Source: a bacterium
GTDB lineage: Bacteria > Cyanobacteriota > Vampirovibrionia > Gastranaerophilales > Gastranaerophilaceae
Direction: 5' to 3'
Assembly: GCA_017941035.1 (NCBI GenBank)
Contig: JAGAXG010000030.1
Span: 1-62,409, forward strand
DNA: 62,409 bases
Positions 1 through 8,701 of the stretch are shown here, one piece after another. Made by a program: the position numbers and the translations under genes. A model generated the notes under the pieces. The model saw nothing but the letters and a program-made list of their open reading frames with translations, did not search any database and had not been told where the DNA came from. The first letter of the stretch is position 1. The number at the start of each line of letters is the position of its first letter.

Positions 1-147
1 TAATGAAGGCAAAGTTAATGCCGCTACTATCCCGATTACACCTAAGGCTATTAATGTTTCCGCTAAAGTGAAACCGCTTTTCTGCTTGTTAAGGAGATAA
101 GCTAAAAAATCCCCCCAGAAATTGGCTCTGTGTCTGCTCTTTAGCAT
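1..147 (-). CDS. Type IV pilin-like protein, N-terminal part (cut by window edge)
   Basis: Reading the minus strand from the ATG at 145-147 gives 49 codons that run off the window. Residues about 24-44 form a class III prepilin leader and helix: KSGFTLAETLIALGVIG. The peptidase cuts between G and F, and the E at mature position 5 is present. The product should be a type IV pilin or type II secretion pseudopilin anchored in the inner membrane. The start is supported by AGGAG about 8 nt upstream (156-160) and a strong promoter at 196-224. The rest of the gene is outside the window, so its class cannot be decided. Confidence 0.85.
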   Translation of the reverse strand, partial: MLKSRHRANFWGDFLAYLLNKQKSGFTLAETLIALGVIGIVAALTLPSL

Positions 148-195
148 AATTCTATCTCCTTTCAATTTGAATTACTTCCGCGTATTTATATTCTT

Positions 196-224
196 ATTAT
201 AAACTATGTTTTAAGTTTTCGCAA
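196..224 (-). promoter_or_regulatory. Promoter of pilin-like gene (TTGCGA-17-TATAAT)
   Basis: On the minus strand, -35 TTGCGA (219-224), a 17-nt spacer and a perfect -10 TATAAT (196-201) lie about 50 nt before the pilin ATG. Almost the same string, including the spacer, recurs at 45440-45468 in front of another pilin-like gene. Confidence 0.7.
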
Positions 225-247
225 GAAGATATAAACAAAATATTATT

Positions 248-2830
248 TTATTTTGTTACAATAGACAATACATAATTGCTGTCCTTAAAATATTTGTTAG
301 CAACATTTATTATATCAGCCTCAGTAACATCTTTGACAAGCTTTTCGTACTGATTTTTGAAATCATAACCTAAGCCTAAAACCTCATAACCACATAATAG
401 TGAAGCTTTATCAAGATTTGTTTCTTGGTTTAATATATAATTCCCTATCAATTTTTCTTTTGCATCAGAAAGTTCCTTATCGCCAACATATTCTGTTTTT
501 AATTTTTTAATTTCGCTAAACAATCCTTCTTTCGCTTTTTCCAATGTCACAGGATTTGTTCCAATATATAAAACGAAACTTCCTCTCAAAACATGTGCTG
601 AATATCCGGAACCTAATTGATAAGCCAATCCTTCTTTTTCTCTTAAATCTTTAAACAGTCTTGAACTCATACCGCTTCCTAAAAGCGAATCTATAACTTC
701 AAGAGTCGCATATTCTTTAATATTTTCTATACCGTTTGTTTGCCAGCCAAGCATAATCCATGCAGTTTCTGTCATCGGCATATTTTGAATTTTTACGCGC
801 GGATTTGAAGGCTTCGAAATTTTTGAATCGTATTTTGAGTAATTAAAATTTGAAATACCATTCTGTTTATTAAAAATTTCATTTAAATCAGCGATTAATT
901 TTTCTTTATTGACATTACCATTAATAGAAACAACAATATTTTGAGGTTCAAAAATTTTATTATAGTATTCTAGCATATCCTGACGGCTAATATTTGGAAT
1001 ATTTCGCTCTAATACATTTGAAGAAATTGTATAAGGGCTATCTTGAAATATTAATTCTCTATAATCTTCAAGTGCTCTCTGTATAGCACGATCCTTTCCA
1101 CTTTTTATAGCATTAAGTTTATCTGATTTAATTTTGCCGATTTCTACCTCGTCAAAAACAGCAAGATTTACAACTTCATTTAACAATTCTATAGTTTTTT
1201 CATATTCATCTTTAGTTGTTAAAACTGAAATAGAAAAAATATCTGCACCAGAGGATGGAGAAATTTTTATTCCATTATCTTCAAGTTCTTGAGAAAATTC
1301 AAGTGCGGTATAATTTTTAGTACCTTTCATCATCGCTGATGCAACCAGATTTGAAGTTCCTGATATTTTTTCTAATAATTGACCGCCTTTTGCATAAATA
1401 CTTATTGCAATAATATCATTTGAAGTATTCGGAGTATATAATAACACTGAACCGTTTGATAATTGATATTTTTGAGTTTGTGAATTTTCATTCAACAACT
1501 GAGCATTTCCGTTATGCTTTACTTTGTGTGCAACCGGTACATTCTTAGCTTCTTGAGGTAATACTATTGAAACAGCACTTTTACTAACTCCTAAATATTT
1601 TTCTGCAACGCGTTTGACATCATCTTTCGAAACATTTTTTATATTATTTATATAATTATCATAAAATTTTATATCTCCGGTTAAAGCCATTGTATAACCA
1701 ATTTCTGACGAAATATTAGATACCGATTCTCTTGAATAATAAGTATTTCTCTCAATTATATTTTTTGCAAGTTTTAACTGTTCATCCGTAACTCCGTATT
1801 TTTGAATTTTAGATATTTCCTCAAAAATCGCATCCTCTACTAACTTGCATTTTTCAGGCTCAAAATTCGCCATTACATAAAAAATCCCGTCATCACGATA
1901 GGTTGAATTGCCAGCTGAAACTGAAAATGCAATACGCTTTTTCTCTTTTAACACCTGATTTAAAACAGATGAACGCCCTTCTCCAAGTATAGTTGATAAT
2001 ACATCCAATGCATATGCATCTTTATCAGTTATTGAAACACCCCTAAATCCAACTAATATATAACCTGATTGAGTTTGAGTATATTCAACTTTTTTCTTTT
2101 GTTCAGACAGCATTGACTCTTTTGAATAAATACTTTTCTCAGGTTTTTTATATGTAGAATTAAAATTTTCCTTAATTTTTGCTAAAGCGTGGTTTGTATC
2201 AATATCTCCTACTACAAGTGTTACCATATTTGACGGCGCATAATGTGCATTATAAAAACTCAACACTTGATCTCTTGTTATAGTTTCAATAACATCACTT
2301 CGACCTATAACACGTCTTTTATACGGGTGAGACGTATACATCATGGAATCAAGATTCTCCATAAGTAATTTTGTAGGAGAATTAGCATCCTTATTAATTT
2401 CTTCTAATACAACTTTACGTTCTTTTTCCATTTCATTTCGCGGAATCATAGGGTTTGACAACATATCCGCATGAAGTTCCATAGCTAAATCAAAATCTTT
2501 TGAGGGAATAGTTACATAATAATGGGTAAAATCTTTACTTGTTGCCGCATTTGTAACAGCACCTTTTGTTTCAAGAATTTTATCAAATTCGCCTGAAGCA
2601 TGATTTTTTGTTCCTTTAAAGAAAAGATGCTCTAAAAAATGTGCGACTCCGCTATTTTCATCAGTTTCATCAATAGAGCCTGTTTTTATCCAAGTATCAA
2701 TTGTTACTATTGGATTATTCCGAACCTCCTGAATCACAACAGTTTGCCCGTTATCAAGCTTAAAAACATTTGCACAAAAGGCAAATTCCCCACATAATAA
2801 CAAAATAGCAATAAGTATAAATTTCTTCAT
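248..2830 (-). CDS. M16 family zinc peptidase, two-domain, exported
   Basis: An 860-residue protein with two M16 (pitrilysin/insulinase-type) halves. The N-terminal half has the inverted zinc motif HFLEH at residues 64-68, and a VVLEE segment near residue 143 supplies the third ligand. The C-terminal half keeps the family segment SSRLFKDLREKEGLAY but has no HxxEH, as is usual for the non-catalytic half. Residues 1-20 form a signal peptide, so it should act in the periplasm or at the outer membrane. A GTG three codons upstream is in frame, but AAGGG sits correctly for the ATG at 2828-2830, which I chose. It is divergent from the radical SAM gene. A second, motif-less M16 gene lies at 21125. 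Confidence 0.9.
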   Translation of the reverse strand: MKKFILIAILLLCGEFAFCANVFKLDNGQTVVIQEVRNNPIVTIDTWIKTGSIDETDENSGVAHFLEHLFFKGTKNHASGEFDKILETKGAVTNAATSKDFTHYYVTIPSKDFDLAMELHADMLSNPMIPRNEMEKERKVVLEEINKDANSPTKLLMENLDSMMYTSHPYKRRVIGRSDVIETITRDQVLSFYNAHYAPSNMVTLVVGDIDTNHALAKIKENFNSTYKKPEKSIYSKESMLSEQKKKVEYTQTQSGYILVGFRGVSITDKDAYALDVLSTILGEGRSSVLNQVLKEKKRIAFSVSAGNSTYRDDGIFYVMANFEPEKCKLVEDAIFEEISKIQKYGVTDEQLKLAKNIIERNTYYSRESVSNISSEIGYTMALTGDIKFYDNYINNIKNVSKDDVKRVAEKYLGVSKSAVSIVLPQEAKNVPVAHKVKHNGNAQLLNENSQTQKYQLSNGSVLLYTPNTSNDIIAISIYAKGGQLLEKISGTSNLVASAMMKGTKNYTALEFSQELEDNGIKISPSSGADIFSISVLTTKDEYEKTIELLNEVVNLAVFDEVEIGKIKSDKLNAIKSGKDRAIQRALEDYRELIFQDSPYTISSNVLERNIPNISRQDMLEYYNKIFEPQNIVVSINGNVNKEKLIADLNEIFNKQNGISNFNYSKYDSKISKPSNPRVKIQNMPMTETAWIMLGWQTNGIENIKEYATLEVIDSLLGSGMSSRLFKDLREKEGLAYQLGSGYSAHVLRGSFVLYIGTNPVTLEKAKEGLFSEIKKLKTEYVGDKELSDAKEKLIGNYILNQETNLDKASLLCGYEVLGLGYDFKNQYEKLVKDVTEADIINVANKYFKDSNYVLSIVTK

Positions 2831-2965
2831 TATAATCACCCTTTTCTATTAAAAAAATTATATATTAACAAAAAAATTATGTCCATAAGCCGAGTTGTTA
2901 ATTATCTTTATCATTTCCTTGCATGTTTATTATGTCTGTATCATAATGTTGGCAAAGGATATGAC

Positions 2966-3580
2966 ATGTCAAATATATTAGTTTACGAACTTGATAATAA
3001 GATTTACATTAACCTTACAAATAAATGCACAAACGATTGCATTTTCTGCCTTCGGAATGATAAAGACGACGTTAAAGGTCAAGAATTGTGGCTTGATGAC
3101 GAAAATTCAACAGCTCAAGATGTTATTAAACAATTAAAAAATTTTGAACTGTCTGATGAAGTGATTTTTTGCGGTTATGGAGAACCAATGCTTAAATTAG
3201 AAGTATTGAAAGATGTTGCCAAATATCTAAAAGAAAATTATCCTAATATAAAAATCAGAGTTAATACAAACGGGCACGCAAATTATGTATTTAAAAGAAA
3301 TGTTGTACCTGAATTAAAAGGTTTGGTAGATGAATTTTCCGTCAGCCTGAACGGCGTTTCTTCTGAGGAATACGAAAGGTTATCACAACCAAAATTTGAC
3401 GGGGCTTATGAAGAAGTTAAAAAATTTATAAAAGCTTGTTCTGATGAAGGAATATCAGTAGTGGCAAGTGTTGTGGAAGGCTATAAAGGGCAGCATTTAG
3501 ACCTTGAAAAATGTGAGCAGATTTGCGCATCTTTAGGCGCAAAATTCAGAGCAAGAGAATGGATTCAAGGAGGATATTAG
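2966..3580 (+). CDS. Radical SAM protein, TatD-linked family
   Basis: A 204-residue radical SAM enzyme with CTNDCIFC (C21, C25, C28) ligating the 4Fe-4S cluster and a GYGEP segment that corresponds to the SAM-contacting GGE motif. Short length and the opening YELDNKIYINLTNKC match what I recall of the TatD-associated radical SAM family (TIGR04038); its substrate is unknown. No tatD gene is in this window. An in-frame ATG exists at 2879, but the extra 29 residues are not family-like, and AAGGAT precedes the ATG at 2966. The stop codon overlaps the GTG start of the next gene by one base. Confidence 0.8.
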   Translation: MSNILVYELDNKIYINLTNKCTNDCIFCLRNDKDDVKGQELWLDDENSTAQDVIKQLKNFELSDEVIFCGYGEPMLKLEVLKDVAKYLKENYPNIKIRVNTNGHANYVFKRNVVPELKGLVDEFSVSLNGVSSEEYERLSQPKFDGAYEEVKKFIKACSDEGISVVASVVEGYKGQHLDLEKCEQICASLGAKFRAREWIQGGY

Positions 3581-3852
3581 TGCGAATAAGTGCAATTTCA
3601 TTCGGAAATAAACAAACCGCAAAAAATAAAGAAACAATGGAAAATGAAGCGCTGGTAAAACTTTGGAAATATTGGCAAACAACCGGAGATTTCAGACCGG
3701 CCAAAATTGATTTCTATGAAGAACATCCCCCTGTAATAACAATGATCGGAGAAAAAACTAAAACAAAACAGATATTAAAACAAGGTGATTCTGTGAAAAC
3801 ATCATTTTTTCAAAAATTTATAAAAAAAATTTTTAATTTAGTTTTTAAATAA
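3580..3852 (+). CDS. Small hypothetical protein coupled to the radical SAM gene
   Basis: A 90-residue basic protein that I do not recognise. The best start is GTG at 3580, which overlaps the upstream TAG by one base and has a strong AAGGAGG at 3568-3574, so translation is probably coupled to the radical SAM gene. The N-terminus contains RISAISFGNK, a short SFG-type start seen in other small proteins of this window. The middle is polar and the last 20 residues are a hydrophobic/basic helix (FFQKFIKKIFNLVF) that could lie on a membrane. No catalytic motif is visible. Confidence 0.6.
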   Translation: MRISAISFGNKQTAKNKETMENEALVKLWKYWQTTGDFRPAKIDFYEEHPPVITMIGEKTKTKQILKQGDSVKTSFFQKFIKKIFNLVFK

Positions 3853-3958
3853 CAAATCATTATTCAGTATAAAATCTTGAAAATATAACAAAAAAGGTTA
3901 GTTTGTTTAATATTTTTATTATATAATTTAATAACAAGATAAGAAAGGATATAAAAAC

Positions 3959-6121
3959 ATGACAGCAAATTTAGACAAAATTATGAAACCGAAGTCAATT
4001 GCCGTTGTTGGTGCTTCAACAAAAGAACACACAATCGGTTCAGATATTATGAAAAGACTTCAAGAGTACAAATTTAACGGAAAAATTTTCCCTATCAACC
4101 CAAAGGGTGGTATTATTGAAGGTTTACAAGCTTATACTTCTGTTTTAGAAGTTCCAGAAGAAATTGATTTGGCTATCATTGTTGTAAATGCAAAATTTGT
4201 ATTATCAACAATCGATCAATGCCACCAAAAAGGTATTAAAGGTCTTTGTATTATTACTGCAGGCTTTAAAGAAACCGGTGCAGAAGGCGCTGAAGCTGAA
4301 AAACAATTATTGGCAAAAGTTCAAGAATATGGTATGAGATGTGTTGGCCCTAACTGTTTAGGTGTTGTAAACACATTACCTGAAATTTCAATGGACGGAT
4401 GTTTCGCTGAAAGCTTACCTGAAAGAGGACATATTGGCTTTGTTTCTCAGTCAGGGGCTTTAGGCGGCGGTATATTAAATATACTTAAGGACCTTAATTT
4501 AGGTTTTGCTCAGTTCATTTCAATCGGTAATCAGGCTGATGTTAACGCTGAAACAGCTTTAGAATACTGGGAAAACGAAGAAGATGTTGAACAAATTTTA
4601 TTATACATGGAATCAATCCAAAATCCTGCTAATTTCAGAAAATTAGCTTCAAGAATTTCTAAGAAAAAACCAATCTTAGCTTTAAAAGCAGGAAGATCTG
4701 CAGCTGGTGCATCTGCTGCATCTTCTCACACAGGTTCACTTGCAGGTGCTGATAAAGCTGCAAATGCGTTGTTAAACCAATCAGGTGTAATCAGAGAATA
4801 TTCTTTGAAAAACTTATTCTCAACAGCTAAAGTTTTTGCTAACTGTCCTATTCCAAAGGGAGATAGAGTTGCAATTATTACTAACTCAGGCGGTCCCGGT
4901 ATTATGGCAACTGACGCAGTTTGCGAATACGGTATGCAAATGGCTAAAATTACTGATGCTACAAAAGAAAAACTAAGAAGCTTCTTACCATCTGCAGCTT
5001 CAGTTAAAAACCCAATCGATATGATAGCTTCAGCTCCTATCGAACACTACAAGCAAACTTTAGAAACAGTTATAGCTGATGAAAATGTAGATATGATTAT
5101 TTGTATTTACTTACCGTTCTTAGGATTAAAAGATATTGATGTTGCAAAAGCATTGATGGAAATTAAAGCTAAAAATCCTCAAAAACCTGTTATCGGTGTA
5201 TTTATGACAAAATCAGAATTCTTCACAGCATTATCTGATATGGATGTAAATATTCCATTCTTTATGTACGCTGAAGAAGCTGCTGAAGGTTTACACAGAT
5301 TAAATCAACAAAGATTGTGGATTGAAAGACCTGAAGGTAAAATCCCAACATTCAGCAACATTGATAAAGCAAAAGCTGAAAGCATTATTAAACAATCTAT
5401 TGCTGATGGCAGAGAACAATTAACAACAAGAGAATCTATTGATGTATTAGATGCTTACGGAATCAGAGTTTGTAAATCAGGTTTTGCAACAACTGAAGAT
5501 CAGGCTGTTTCAATTGCAGATTCAATCGGATACCCTGTTGTTATGAAAATGACTTCTAAAACAACTTCTCACAAAACAGATGTTGGCGGTGTTAGAGTAA
5601 ATATTCAATCAGCAGAACAATTGAGAGCTGAATATCAAGACCTTATTTCTAAACTTGAAGCAAAAGGCTTATTAGATGGTTTAGAAGGTGTAATCATTCA
5701 AGAAATGGTTAAAGGTAACCGTGAAATGGTTTGTGGTGTAGCTACAGATCCTCAATACGGACACATGATGATGTTCGGTTTAGGCGGTGTATTTATTGAA
5801 GTTATGAAAGACGTAACATTCAGAATTGCACCTTTAACTGACGTTGATGCTAAAGAAATGATTAAATCAGTAAAAGCATACAAATTGTTAGAAGGCGCAA
5901 GAGGTACAACTCCTGCTCAAATGGAACAAATCGAAGAAACAATCTTGAGATTATCTCAATTAGTTTCAGACTTTAACTTCATCACAGAATTAGATATTAA
6001 CCCATTGTTAATCTCTGAAAAAACCGGTGAAGGTATAGCAGTTGACGGCAGAATTAAAGTTAATATGACTGCAGCTAAAGAACAATTCGGCTGCGGAACA
6101 ACTTGCACTTGCTGCCACTAA
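3959..6121 (+). CDS. ADP-forming acetate/acyl-CoA synthetase, fused alpha-beta
   Basis: A 720-residue protein converting acyl-CoA + ADP + Pi to acid + CoA + ATP (reversible), an energy-saving step of fermentative acetate formation. Order: CoA-binding Rossmann domain (about 7-130), succinyl-CoA-ligase-like domains with the phosphorylated His in SSHTGSLAG (H257), then an ATP-grasp domain from about residue 485. The two subunits of archaeal ACD are fused here. AAAGGA precedes the ATG and a strong terminator follows at 6138. The protein ends in an unusual Cys-rich tail, CGTTCTCCH. Codon choice looks more regular than in the neighbours, which suggests high expression. Confidence 0.93.
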   Translation: MTANLDKIMKPKSIAVVGASTKEHTIGSDIMKRLQEYKFNGKIFPINPKGGIIEGLQAYTSVLEVPEEIDLAIIVVNAKFVLSTIDQCHQKGIKGLCIITAGFKETGAEGAEAEKQLLAKVQEYGMRCVGPNCLGVVNTLPEISMDGCFAESLPERGHIGFVSQSGALGGGILNILKDLNLGFAQFISIGNQADVNAETALEYWENEEDVEQILLYMESIQNPANFRKLASRISKKKPILALKAGRSAAGASAASSHTGSLAGADKAANALLNQSGVIREYSLKNLFSTAKVFANCPIPKGDRVAIITNSGGPGIMATDAVCEYGMQMAKITDATKEKLRSFLPSAASVKNPIDMIASAPIEHYKQTLETVIADENVDMIICIYLPFLGLKDIDVAKALMEIKAKNPQKPVIGVFMTKSEFFTALSDMDVNIPFFMYAEEAAEGLHRLNQQRLWIERPEGKIPTFSNIDKAKAESIIKQSIADGREQLTTRESIDVLDAYGIRVCKSGFATTEDQAVSIADSIGYPVVMKMTSKTTSHKTDVGGVRVNIQSAEQLRAEYQDLISKLEAKGLLDGLEGVIIQEMVKGNREMVCGVATDPQYGHMMMFGLGGVFIEVMKDVTFRIAPLTDVDAKEMIKSVKAYKLLEGARGTTPAQMEQIEETILRLSQLVSDFNFITELDINPLLISEKTGEGIAVDGRIKVNMTAAKEQFGCGTTCTCCH

Positions 6122-6137
6122 TAATAAATATATTCAA

Positions 6138-6172
6138 AAAGTGCGGATTGGAAACCAATCCGCACTTTTTTT
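6138..6172 (+). terminator. Rho-independent terminator after acyl-CoA synthetase
   Basis: A 14-bp perfect stem (AAAGTGCGGATTGG / CCAATCCGCACTTT) with a 3-nt loop, followed by T7. An A-run on the other side makes it probably bidirectional, also ending the minus-strand gene at 6175. Confidence 0.9.
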
Positions 6173-6174
6173 GT

Positions 6175-6459
6175 CTAATTGTTTAAATCCGTAAATGAAA
6201 AATCTTTTCCCAACTTCTCTAATAATTCCTTTAATAGCACATCAGGTTCAATATCAAGTCCTTCTGCTATCTTGCAAAAATTTGTCAAATTTATATCTTT
6301 GCTTATCGCAAATTCTATATCTCTCCAAGTTGATCTCGGTACTGAAGATTCTGCAGAAATTACGTATATATTTTTATGTAAATTTTCTCTATGTTCCTTT
6401 ATTAATTTTCCCAACTCTTTTATGAAAATTTTCTTTTTATCTTCAGATTTAACTTGCAT
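6175..6459 (-). CDS. XRE/Cro-CI type helix-turn-helix protein
   Basis: A 94-residue protein with a Cro/CI-like HTH: LGKLIKEHRENL (helix 1), YVISAESSVPRSTWRDIE (helices 2-3, recognition helix in SVPRSTWRDIE), then the conserved NLTNFCKIAEGLDIEPDVLL. It should be a DNA-binding repressor that dimerises through its acidic C-terminal end. It is divergent from the HAD gene at 6544, so the 84-nt gap between them is the likely target. No phage gene is adjacent. The plus-strand ORFs over the same bases lack any family signature. Confidence 0.8.
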   Translation of the reverse strand: MQVKSEDKKKIFIKELGKLIKEHRENLHKNIYVISAESSVPRSTWRDIEFAISKDINLTNFCKIAEGLDIEPDVLLKELLEKLGKDFSFTDLNN

Positions 6460-6543
6460 ATTTTAGATTTTAATGGTAAATATAAAGAATATGTTCGGTA
6501 TGCCGACAATGATATAGGATAATATTTTTAGAGGAAAAAATTA

Positions 6544-6885
6544 GTGAAAAAGACAATTTTAATAGATTTAGACGGAGTTTTGAACCAATATACAGGAAAT
6601 TTTGATGAAAAATTTATCCCGCCGATAAAGGACGGAGCATTTGATTTTGTAAAAGAGCTATCTTCTTCTTATATAATCAAAATTTTTACAACTCGAAATC
6701 TTTTATTAGCTTCTAAATGGGTAATAGAAAACGGTTTAGCTGATTATGTTGATGATGTAACCAAAACAAAAGAACTAAGTTATATATTCATCGATGACAG
6801 ATGCATAAAATTTGACGGAGACTTTACGATTCTAAAAAATCAAATAGAAAACTTTGAGGCTTGGCATGCTACAAATACAAAATAA
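6544..6885 (+). CDS. Small HAD-superfamily protein
   Basis: A 113-residue HAD-fold protein. Motif I is DLDGV (D8, D10), motif II is FTT (T49-T50) and motif IV is FIDD (D84-D85), so all catalytic acid positions are present. It lacks a cap domain and is shorter than typical phosphatases; the layout resembles small HAD proteins related to 5'-nucleotidases. The substrate cannot be read from the sequence. The start is GTG at 6544 with AGAGGA upstream. It runs into a convergent gene whose stop begins at the next base. Confidence 0.7.
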   Translation: MKKTILIDLDGVLNQYTGNFDEKFIPPIKDGAFDFVKELSSSYIIKIFTTRNLLLASKWVIENGLADYVDDVTKTKELSYIFIDDRCIKFDGDFTILKNQIENFEAWHATNTK

Positions 6886-7413
6886 TTACTTCAATATTTT
6901 ACGAGTCATTATCACTTTTCCGTTTTTGTCATAACAATTTTTCCCAATCCAGTGTCCTAATAATTCTCCTTGGGGAGAGAATATAAATGCTTCCCCTTCA
7001 GATACTCTCATTGACATATTTATTAAATCTCCGTCAGGAGTATATTTATAAGTTCGATAAGGATAATTAAGTGAACTTTTTTCTTCAGAATATATCAAAT
7101 TACCGTCATACGCATAATACCAAACATGCAAAGGATCTTTATTATAATTTACTCCATAACTTTTATCAGAAAAAATTGCAAGAGTTCTATCGTTTAATTT
7201 TGTAACTCCATTTAAAAGAGCATCAAGATTTTGCCGTCTATTTTTATCTACATAATTGTTATTCGCAAGAATATAATCAATTCCTGATGGGCGATTATTT
7301 TGCAGCTCAAGTTTTGCATCCTGAGCTGTATACTTGATTCCTCCAGTCAAAACTTCCGCATTAACACCACATGAAACAATTAAAAGACAAATTATTAAAA
7401 TATATTTTTTCAT
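6886..7413 (-). CDS. Secreted hypothetical protein (paralogue of 53597-54256)
   Basis: A 175-residue protein with a signal peptide (MKKYILIICLLIVSCGVNA). The C-terminal 90 residues contain short repeated hairpins of the form Y-x-DG-x-L with aromatic flanks (YAYDGNLIYS, YKYTPDGDLIN, FSPQGELLGHWIG), like MORN/RHS-type beta repeats. The same pattern, ending in Y-x-x-x-GK-x-x-x-TR, is seen in the protein at 53597. Function is unknown; location is periplasm or envelope. I chose the ATG at 7411-7413, because the 12 residues before it are not signal-like. There is no SD; a TATAAT lies 7 nt upstream. Confidence 0.65.
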   Translation of the reverse strand: MKKYILIICLLIVSCGVNAEVLTGGIKYTAQDAKLELQNNRPSGIDYILANNNYVDKNRRQNLDALLNGVTKLNDRTLAIFSDKSYGVNYNKDPLHVWYYAYDGNLIYSEEKSSLNYPYRTYKYTPDGDLINMSMRVSEGEAFIFSPQGELLGHWIGKNCYDKNGKVIMTRKILK

Positions 7414-7420
7414 AATTATT

Positions 7421-7426
7421 ATTATA
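7421..7426 (-). promoter_or_regulatory. -10 box 7 nt before ATG (leaderless type)
   Basis: TATAAT on the minus strand ends 7 nt before the ATG of the secreted protein, with no Shine-Dalgarno sequence between them. Confidence 0.4.
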
Positions 7427-7531
7427 ATGTCATATATACAAAAATCCATCTGTTAAATTTTATTAAATTAAAGCAAAAAAAATTTTTATAAGATTTTATA
7501 GTACAGTAAAATATTAACATGGAGTATTAGT

Positions 7532-7849
7532 ATGAATATAAATTATAAAGCTATTTTGTTATACGGATCATTATTAATTGGCGGCGGCGGAGTATTTGTA
7601 AATAAATTTGCCCAAGCAACAAAAGAAAACGATGCACGAATAAAAGAATTAGTTAAAATAAATAATCCTGAAAAATATAAAACTATAATAACTTCTAAAG
7701 ATAGCACAAATAGTGCTGTTTGGAGAAAAGCTTTGGATGAAATTAATGATTCGCTAAAAAAATTAAATAGTAAAGCGGAATATGCATACTTCAATGCAAA
7801 TCAAAACATTAAAAAACAATCAAGTAATATTATAAAAGTAGTAAAGTAA
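7532..7849 (+). CDS. Small single-pass membrane protein, unknown
   Basis: A 105-residue protein with one N-terminal hydrophobic segment (about residues 6-22, AILLYGSLLIGGGGVFV) and a soluble, charged, mainly helical remainder. GGAG lies about 7 nt before the ATG. No conserved domain is recognised. It begins a run of five small + strand genes (7532-9267), four of them with signal peptides or membrane anchors, which suggests envelope roles. Confidence 0.55.
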   Translation: MNINYKAILLYGSLLIGGGGVFVNKFAQATKENDARIKELVKINNPEKYKTIITSKDSTNSAVWRKALDEINDSLKKLNSKAEYAYFNANQNIKKQSSNIIKVVK

Positions 7850-7900
7850 TTAATATAATTGTATATTATTGAACATTTTGATATAATATAATGTGGAATT

Positions 7901-8164
7901 ATGAAAAAATTTTTAGTTGTATTCTCATTATTTATATTCAGTAGCTGTGCGAATGCAAAAGTCGGTATCGGAACAGATCAAAATGAAATTTTTGAAACTT
8001 TTGGAGAGCCTGATGCTACACTTTACGACGGAGATTTCTACGAAAGTTGGATTTACGATTCGATTAAATATAAAGACTGCGAATTTGGTTCTGATAAAAT
8101 TTTAACAGTCATAATAAAATTTGACGAGAATAAAAAAGTTATAAATTTTTCATATCACAATTAG
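7901..8164 (+). CDS. Small secreted protein, SmpA/BamE-like fold possible
   Basis: An 87-residue protein: signal peptide with a Cys near the cleavage site (FIFSSCANA), then VGIGTDQNEIFETFGEPD, a beta stretch with ESWIYDS, and VIIKFDENKKVINFSY. This arrangement (G-x-x-x-x-E-v-x-x-x-x-G-x-P, then Y, then F-x-x-x-k-v) is that of SmpA/OmlA-type domains, which occur in BamE and in beta-lactamase inhibitor-like proteins. That assignment is inference from pattern only. Overlapping TATAATATAAT motifs lie 8 nt before the start. The next gene follows after 12 nt. Confidence 0.5.
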   Translation: MKKFLVVFSLFIFSSCANAKVGIGTDQNEIFETFGEPDATLYDGDFYESWIYDSIKYKDCEFGSDKILTVIIKFDENKKVINFSYHN

Positions 8165-8176
8165 AAAGAAGGTAAA

Positions 8177-8701
8177 ATGTTAAAAAAACTAATAGCAATT
8201 TTATTTATACTATGCTTTTCACTTCCTGTGATGGCTAAAAAAAGACAATCTGAAGAAATTATCACTCCAATGTCACAACTTGAAAAACGCCAATTCCAAA
8301 CAAGAACATACAATTCTGAAGATAAAGTTTTAATTATGAAAGCAGTACTAAATATATTGCAGGATGAGGGTTTTGTTGTTTATAATACAAATTCTTTACT
8401 TGGATTTATATATGCTCAAAAAGACTATGATCTTTCAAATTCAGGAGAAGATATTGCTAAAGAATTCGGCAAGACAAAATCTCGTTTGAGTTTTAATGGG
8501 GTTAAAGTCGCTTCTATTGAATCTAATTCTAATTTTACAGATTTTGGAGATAAATTGCGCGTTAGAATAAATTTTAAACGTAAGATTTTAAATGAATACG
8601 GGAACGCTCAATTTATTGAAGATATTGAAGATGAAACATATTACGAAGAATTTTTCAATAAACTGGATAAAACAATATTTCTATTAAAACAAAAAGTATG
8701 A
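8177..8701 (+). CDS. Secreted protein, first of a tandem paralogue pair
   Basis: A 174-residue protein with signal peptide (about 1-20, ending VMA). It shares an evident framework with the next gene: R-x-F/Y-x-T..., VM/IMKAVLNILQD-x-x-F, LGF-x-x-A-x-K, then a beta segment with S/TNxx-TdfGDKLRVRINFKRKIL and a final YEEFF. This suggests an old tandem duplication. The fold may be an alpha-beta sandwich, and function is unknown. AAGGTAAA precedes the ATG. It overlaps the next gene by 4 bases (ATGA), so the two are translationally coupled and their products may form a heteromer in the periplasm. Confidence 0.6.
   Translation: MLKKLIAILFILCFSLPVMAKKRQSEEIITPMSQLEKRQFQTRTYNSEDKVLIMKAVLNILQDEGFVVYNTNSLLGFIYAQKDYDLSNSGEDIAKEFGKTKSRLSFNGVKVASIESNSNFTDFGDKLRVRINFKRKILNEYGNAQFIEDIEDETYYEEFFNKLDKTIFLLKQKV

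Noticed and set aside
2966-3852. Frameshifted single gene from radical SAM gene and the 90-residue ORF
   Set aside because: The radical SAM part has the normal length of its family, and the downstream GTG has its own strong SD (AAGGAGG).
6179-6466. Open frames on + strand opposite the XRE gene
   Set aside because: Ser/Leu-rich, no SD, and the minus-strand frame has a clear HTH.
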